A stretch of DNA of 64,000 bases from Acestrorhynchus altus (Eukaryota > Chordata > Actinopteri > Characiformes > Acestrorhynchidae), in assembly GCA_034509495.1 (NCBI GenBank), contig CM067508.1, forward strand, positions 20,390,003-20,454,002, in the 5' to 3' direction. The notes beneath the pieces are model-generated. The model was given only the letters and a program-made list of their open reading frames with translations. It did no database searches and had not been told where the DNA came from. The position numbers and the translations under genes are program-made. Position 1 is the first letter of the stretch. Every line of letters starts with the position of its first letter. Positions 58,226 through 64,000 of this stretch are shown here, piece by piece.

Positions 58226-59455
58226 CAATCAATCAATGTTTATTTATATAGGGAGTTGTCAAAGCAGCTTTACAGTAATCCAAGTCCAAGCCTCAATTGA
58301 GCAGTCAGTAGGCAACAGTGGCAATGAAAAACTCTCTCTGGATAGGAGGAAGAAACCTTGAGAGGAACCAAGGCTCAAGACAGGAACCCATCCTCCTCTG
58401 GTTGACAGCGGAGAGCACAGACAAAGGCACATATGTGGGTATAAAAGATGTAGAACAGAAGAGAAGAGTAGCGTGCACTAAATGTGATGAAATTGTGAAT
58501 GAGTAATATGTTATGGTAAGCTAGTGTTAGTATTAAAGGCCATGCAGGTTAAGTATTCTAATCTAGCAGTATAGTCTCAGATGTGCATGAGTAGGCATCT
58601 GAGTAGAATCTTTTGGATAAAGCTTCATCAGCCAGGCAGCAGGGGCAGCTCACGACATGGAGAGAGAGAAAAATTAGTGACCCCTCAGAAGTGTTAATCA
58701 AAAGGCTGCTTAAAGAGAACAGTTTTTAGTCATGATTTGAAGATGGAGAGTGTGTCTGAGTCCTGAACAGTGGGAGGAAGGCTATTCCAGAGTTGGGGGG
58801 CTTTATAAGAGAAAGCTCTCCCCCCTACAGTGTTCTTTTTAATTCTGGGGACTGCCACATCTTGAGAACGCAGTGTCTGTGACGGGTTAGAATGATCAGT
58901 AGTGTCGAACGCAAAACTAAGATCTAATAGAACTAAAATAGCATTGGGATTTTTATCGCGGGAGAGGAGCAAGTCATTTGTTTCTTTTAAAATTAGACTG
59001 AAAAGCCTCATTTAAATTATTATAGTGGAGGTAGGTGCACAATTGTTCAGACATTGCTTTTTGCTAAGAAGGGAAGGTTTGCTCTTGGTCTATAGTTGGC
59101 AGGCTTTTGTGGGTCAAGATTTGGCTTGTTCAAAATTGGATTTATAATTGCGGATTTAAGTGATTTGGGGATGTATCCTAGGCTAAGGGATGAGTTCACA
59201 ATATTGAGTAATGGTTTAATAGCAGTTGGTACAGCCTGTTTAAAGGTAGGTACTGGATCAAGTGCACTTGAAGAGGATTTGAAGGAGCTAATTAAACTAA
59301 GGAGGTTCTTTTCATTAACAGAGTTAAAATGGTCTAGACTTGATTCAGAGCAAGTGCTGCTTTCAAATATATAAGGAGATGATACTGGGGCCTGATCTTG
59401 AAATTTTCCTATTTTGTCATTAAAGAATGTCATGATAACATTGCTAGAGATATTC
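58226..59455 (-). mobile_element. L2/CR1-like LINE, internally deleted, minus strand
   Basis: Minus-strand frames at 59,047-59,433 (SSLDHFNSVNEKNLLSLIS, DPVPT, NYRPRANLPFLAK) and 58,730-59,011 (LVLLDLSFAFDTTDH, then GGRAFSYKAPQLWNSLP) are the N-terminal RT part, the catalytic DLSxAFDT block and the C-terminal tail. The middle RT with the ADD box is missing: DTTDH is followed almost at once by tail codons. The 3' UTR runs to about 58,226, next to a (CA)n tract. Confidence 0.7.
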
Positions 59456-59886
59456 GGTGGAAGAATTTAGCCTGTATTGTGGCTGCTGGTTAACTTTCAC
59501 ACGTTGTACTGATAGGTACTTTATTGTACCATAATAGTGTACAGTCCCAGCAACAAGCTTTTTGCTCTTTTACATACAAACCTATACATTATTTTCTTAG
59601 TGTGTGTCTATATGTTATATTTTAGTACTAGTAATAGTAGTAGCAGTATATATATATAGCACTATATAAAGTACTTTTCTAAGAATATGAAAGGCCAGCT
59701 CTATTAAAGGACAAATTCAGTAGTTATATGAACGTGGGAGCCTGGATGGGCTGTGTGTTCTGATGAAGGACACACTGAGCACATCATTTGTTCTACGTCT
59801 CAGATCACAGCAAGTGTCTGAGTGCCTCAGTGAGCTCCTGCTCACAGCCAGCTCTGTAGCATGATGTCATCACACTCTTGTCTCAG

Positions 59887-59935
59887 GAGGACCGGGCAGA
59901 ACAGACAGCAGCCAACCAAATGGCAGACGACATGG
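59887..59935 (+). other. Weak candidate exon (49 nt), unassigned
   Basis: An acceptor-like tgtctcag precedes, and a donor-like G|gtatgt follows, a 49-nt stretch that reads EDRAEQTAANQMADDM in an open frame. The codon choice and polar composition look exon-like, but I do not recognise the peptide and see no partner exon. The reverse strand also gives a short open peptide, so strand is uncertain. Confidence 0.2.
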
Positions 59936-60011
59936 GTATGTGCTGTGGAACCCAGCCAATCAGAACAGCTGAGGGGGACTGGGCTTGTGTATCAGCCAGT
60001 GTGATGTCAGG

Positions 60012-60013
<2 letters not shown>

Positions 60014-60042
<29 letters not shown>
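60014..60042. repeat. (TG)n microsatellite
   Basis: About 14 units, some 80 bp after the weak exon candidate. Confidence 0.95.
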
Positions 60043-60044
<2 letters not shown>

Positions 60045-61224
60045 AGATTGTGTTTCAAATTGTTGTAGTGGGGCTTGGGTGATAGAACATCATTATTTAA
60101 TGTGAACTGGTAAAGTCCAGGGTCAGTGTGTGTGCCTGAGTAAGAGAGAGAACCTAGGGCAAAACATCTCTCCATGCATGTATTCCCATGCTCTAGAATG
60201 TCGTTCTCTCTCTCTCTCTCGGTCTCATCCAGACGCTCAGGGCACTCATGGCGATGAAAACAGGATGAATAAGTCCAGATCCGATCACACACTCACAGCT
60301 GTGCTGTAAATAAAGCAGCACTGGGGTGAGATGAAGATGAGTAGTTGAAGATGAGTATGCATGATGACAGCAGTCACGTTTAGCTGTGTCATGCACGTGT
60401 GCATCTACCCTCACAGCATTTAGGAGGAGGAGGCTGTGTGTGTGTGTTTGTCCTCCAGGCTGTAGGAAACATGTGCAGCCTCTCAGTGACCTTTCAGATA
60501 AGAATAAGGGGAGAGGAGTACTCACAGCACTAAGTCATTTTAACATGAACTGTAAAGCACTAGACGTCTGTGGAGATGGTGGAGCCCATGCCTTGATGGG
60601 ACAGAGGTGTTTTCTGGGGGCATGAGAGGGATCATTGTTTTATTGTTATGGCTAACTGGTGCATATTTCAGTAGCATTTGTAGCATTTGTTTGCTACTAC
60701 TGCTTGTATACAATTTAAATAAACTCTGTACCATATGCTTTGTATTCTAGTGTGCATAGCCATGGTGCACAGGATGTGGGCTATGGGGACTGTGGGTGCA
60801 ATACTGAAAGGAAATTGTTGCTTCATGTCACTCTGAATAGAGGCCTTAAAAGACCATGTCTCTACTGAGTTAAAAGGCGCTGTGACAGTGTAGGTTTCAC
60901 CTGCATACAGATGACTGTCCTTTATGTCTGCTTTTTATTAAGCTTTCATTTTTATTAAAATCAAGCGGAAAAAAAACACAGGTACAAGTAGATTAAAATA
61001 GTTTGTAAAGATATTGTACTGTAAGTTAAATTAAAAAAAATTATGATGAAACCTATACAGTATCTTATTTTCATTACTGAGGTTTAGGGTTATGTCATTC
61101 TTATTATATATAGGAATAAAATAAATGTCCTACTTAAGATTGAGGCTGTAATAACATTAATTATCTGGGTAACAACATTACCATTTCTGGTAATGTATTC
61201 AGTATTACAGACATTTTAAAGTAG

Positions 61225-61373
61225 TATGTACACAGTAAATTTGCCAGTGTTGGATTAACACTTAGTGTAAATTTTAACACTACTTTGGAGCTTATATGGT
61301 CCCACTCTACAGAGAGTAAAAATTGCACTGTGGACAGTGTTGCATTTCCAGTGTTAATTTGACACTGAACTGC

Positions 61374-61423
<50 letters not shown>

Positions 61424-61480
61424 CAGTGTAAAATATTACTCCCATTAGTGTTGTTTACAATTAACACTCTGGGTTATAAC
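61225..61480. repeat. AT-rich repeat with 40-nt poly(A) tract
   Basis: acacagtaaatttgccagtg, gtgttaatttgacactga and aattaacactctggg repeat a gtgttaa/ttaacac theme on both sides of a pure A run at about 61,377-61,418. The facing motifs suggest a short inverted-repeat element; class is unknown. Confidence 0.4.
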
Positions 61481-64000
61481 TCTGTTATTTTTTTCCCTTT
61501 GGTAATTCTCATAAGTGTCAAAAATAAAATATTGTCTTCAGTGTTAAAAATGATTTTAGTTAATTCAGTTTCTATTAACAGCATCAAGTTACCCCTCTTT
61601 CAAAAGGTGAAATATAAAACCAACAAACATTCATGGACAAAAAAAAAAAAATTTATTGAAAGGCTTCAACATCATCAACTTTCAGCAGCATGTAAAAATA
61701 TGAAAACTCAAATCAACCATATAATAAACAAGATGGCCGCAAGGTCCATAAGCTACAGTTCAGGCAGCAAGAAGCAATTTTAATGGCACAGCACAATTAA
61801 AAAAAAACAACTTGCAGGGTCAGAAGTACTTCAAGCCTGAACATGGAGCAAGTTACAATATGGCACAATTTACCAAAACATTATTGTATACTGCATCGAA
61901 GCCATATGTTTTGATATCCTTGGAACACCCAATGTGGGTTCTGGGTTATATCTCTGACCTCCTGAGGCCGTACTCAACCTCTCAAATCCTCTAATCAGCT
62001 ACTATTGGTATTTTCACAGCAGCCCCAAAACTGTGAAACAGCCTGCCTCTCTATACAAGTATGTCTTCCTCAGTTTATATTTAAGTCAAATTTGGTTACA
62101 TAGTTTTTCAAAAATGGCATTCTGCTTGAAGCTATATGTCCAGGTCATTTTTCTATTTTATTTTATTTAGTTATATAATACCTTTAGATTTTTTGGTTAT
62201 TTATCTATGTTCTGATAATTAGATTTTTAGATTTTCTCTTTTATTATGGTTATTCAGTGGTTTGTATTGTATTTTTTGTATATCTGCAATTGTACATCAC
62301 ATAGGCTGACTTCTGTAGTCTTTTAAATGTGCTTAAGAAATAAAAATTGACTTGAGGTCATGTGCTACCCTTCCAGAAGGCCTTGGTTCATGGTGTGATA
62401 TGCAATTATTCCAACATTCAATGCTCATCCACAAACTGTTATAATGAAAACTCAAACTGGGATTTTAAAAGAAATTATTAATTGCACCATAAACTGTGCC
62501 AAGTTAATTGCCTCAACTAGTTTTGTTGAAGATTGGTGTTCAAATTGCTTTTATTATATAATCTGTGTCGGAGAACTATAGAAACTGGAAACAAGAAACT
62601 AGCTGAGACCAGGCAATCCTGTGCATGCTCATTTTGATTTCTTAGTTGATCAGGATCTATGGAGCCATTTTCTGCAGGGAATGTGCCATTGTGATTTCAA
62701 CTTCTAGGAGGGCAGGCAGACCTCTGTTCAACCAAGGTACAAAAAGGTGTTTTTTGTTTTAATAATATCTAGAAATACATCATTTGCCATAATTACATTT
62801 TATAATTTTACCATATACAGTACTTTGGAAGTTAGAGAGTGCTGTGGCTACCAGTTAATCATTTCGCTACTACTGGATGCACAATCAACACTAAAAAACC
62901 AGAGGAAGTAATATTCAAGCTGCATGGGATGGCTTATTGACGGACACCTTTACAAACCTCTATAATTACATTCCGAGATGTCTGACATTGTGCAATACCT
63001 GACATCATTTGTCATAATAGATTATAAATGCAAAACAGCTTATGTTTTTAAAGTGTATACAATGAATGAGCTACTCTTACCTCGGCCTGGTTTGAAGAAA
63101 AACAATACAGCGTTCATTATTTATGGCTGTGAATTGCGCAGTGCTCCCAGGGCTGCCAGACAGACTGATGGACCTTCCGAACTGGCATCAGAGATTGCTG
63201 TGTCCACACACACACAGTTGCACTGAAGAGTTTATTATACTCTGAGTTGCCCTTATAGGAAATGGACATGGAAGAGAAAATAAACAAAAAGATTGATCAA
63301 AACTGTAGACAGAAGAAAAAAGTTCAAGACTAACATTAGTCAATGGAGAAAAAGCTGAGTTTCACCTTTCCTGACATTATTGATCTTAGATTGTATTTCT
63401 GAGCACGTAAAGGACAGTTTTCTCAGTTTTATATGCAGTGCAATATGTTTTGGCCTTTGCCCTCTTGAAAAGACCGGAATATAATATTGCACATTAGAGG
63501 TTCAGCACTAGTAGTTTGGTTGGCTTTGCAGGAATACCAAGCAGTAACAGCAGGACAAAAGCGTAGGTGAGTGTGTAGGTTAATTAGATCTTTAATGCAC
63601 ACACACAAACCAAACCAATTATAGATATAAACTAACGTCATCCAAAGTGTTGATAAACACCCTGTAGAGTATAGAAGATTGTCCTACTGTAAACCATTTA
63701 GCAGTCTGCATCTAGCTGCTGACATTCAAACTTTAACACTGTTATGAATTTCCTGTATTCCCAGTGAAGGTGATGAACTCAGAGGCAGAAAAGGCGCGGC
63801 TTCCCATTCTAAAAGATTGAACACGCTGCTACTTTCATCTCAGGGAAAAGTCTGTTGAATAAGAAATCACCTTAAAAGCTTTGAGGAGCCAAAGCTTTTG
63901 GCAAAGAGGAACACTTGCAGTACTGAAAGCTCAGCTAACTGCTCCATACTGGACTCTATGGGCTAAAATTCTGTCATTCTATACCTTTTCTCTCTTTTTA

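Larger units (their letters stand above)
59456..64000. other. Mostly unassigned right end
   Basis: It holds the weak exon candidate at 59.9 kb and the inverted-repeat/poly(A) element at 61.2-61.5 kb. 63,080-63,220 is a balanced-composition island. No KIAA0513-like exon, the expected neighbour of CIBAR2 in mammals, was recognised on either strand. Confidence 0.35.

Noticed and set aside
63758..63840. Possible terminal exon after tattcccag reading MNSEAEKARLPILKD then stop
   Set aside because: Only 15 codons after an ATG, the frame before the ATG is not open from the acceptor, and no partner exon is seen.
53535..64000. KIAA0513 orthologue next to cibar2, as expected from mammalian order
   Set aside because: I looked for its C-terminal DHIEQMAAE-type codons and other segments on the minus strand and found none; it may lie beyond the window or elsewhere.

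Overview
This window looks like nuclear DNA from a teleost fish. It is AT-rich and intron-like, crowded with (CA)n, (GA)n and (AT)n microsatellites, and holds fish-type interspersed repeats: Tc1/mariner and hAT DNA transposons with their internally deleted derivatives, L2/CR1-like LINEs and tRNA-derived SINEs. Most long open frames come from microsatellites or transposon fossils. I see no tRNA gene, rRNA gene, CRISPR array, operon or other prokaryote-like system.

Two protein-coding loci can be supported. (1) On the minus strand, 15,778-17,784 is one large GC-rich coding exon of 669 codons. It ends in a consensus splice donor, so it is the first coding exon of a longer gene running toward coordinate 1 and out of the window. 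The peptide holds five serial CxxC...CxxC units, four of them with a PFL-type core motif. I cannot name the family with certainty. (2) On the plus strand, 49,259-53,534 is a complete eight-exon gene for a FAM92/CIBAR BAR-domain protein, closest to CIBAR2 (FAM92B). All introns fall in phase 0, and one predicted exon is only 6 nt long. The two genes are transcribed divergently, about 31 kb apart. From memory, human CIBAR2 and GSE1 on 16q24.1 have the same head-to-head order, so the large exon may be a 5' exon of a long gse1 transcript. This is a synteny inference, not a sequence match.

Layout: 1-15.7 kb is probably intronic to the minus-strand gene. It carries a ~1 kb hAT element with perfect 8-bp target duplications, several deleted Tc1-like copies and a nested MITE. 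17.8-18.4 kb is a purine-rich and alternating-CG promoter-side tract. 18.6-49 kb is intergenic, with microsatellites, Tc1/mariner elements at 25.5-26.7 and 36.2-37.7 kb, tail-to-tail LINE remnants at 30.5-32.6 kb, a telomere-like degenerate array at 42.65-43.26 kb and a minisatellite at 45.87-46.08 kb. 49.2-53.5 kb is cibar2. 55-59.5 kb holds two more LINE fossils. 59.5-64 kb is mostly unassigned, with one weak exon candidate.

No clearly new biological system is visible. The points most worth following up are the five-unit CxxC protein, the 6-nt microexon, the family of internally deleted Tc1-like elements, and several low-repeat islands between the genes that could be conserved regulatory DNA.
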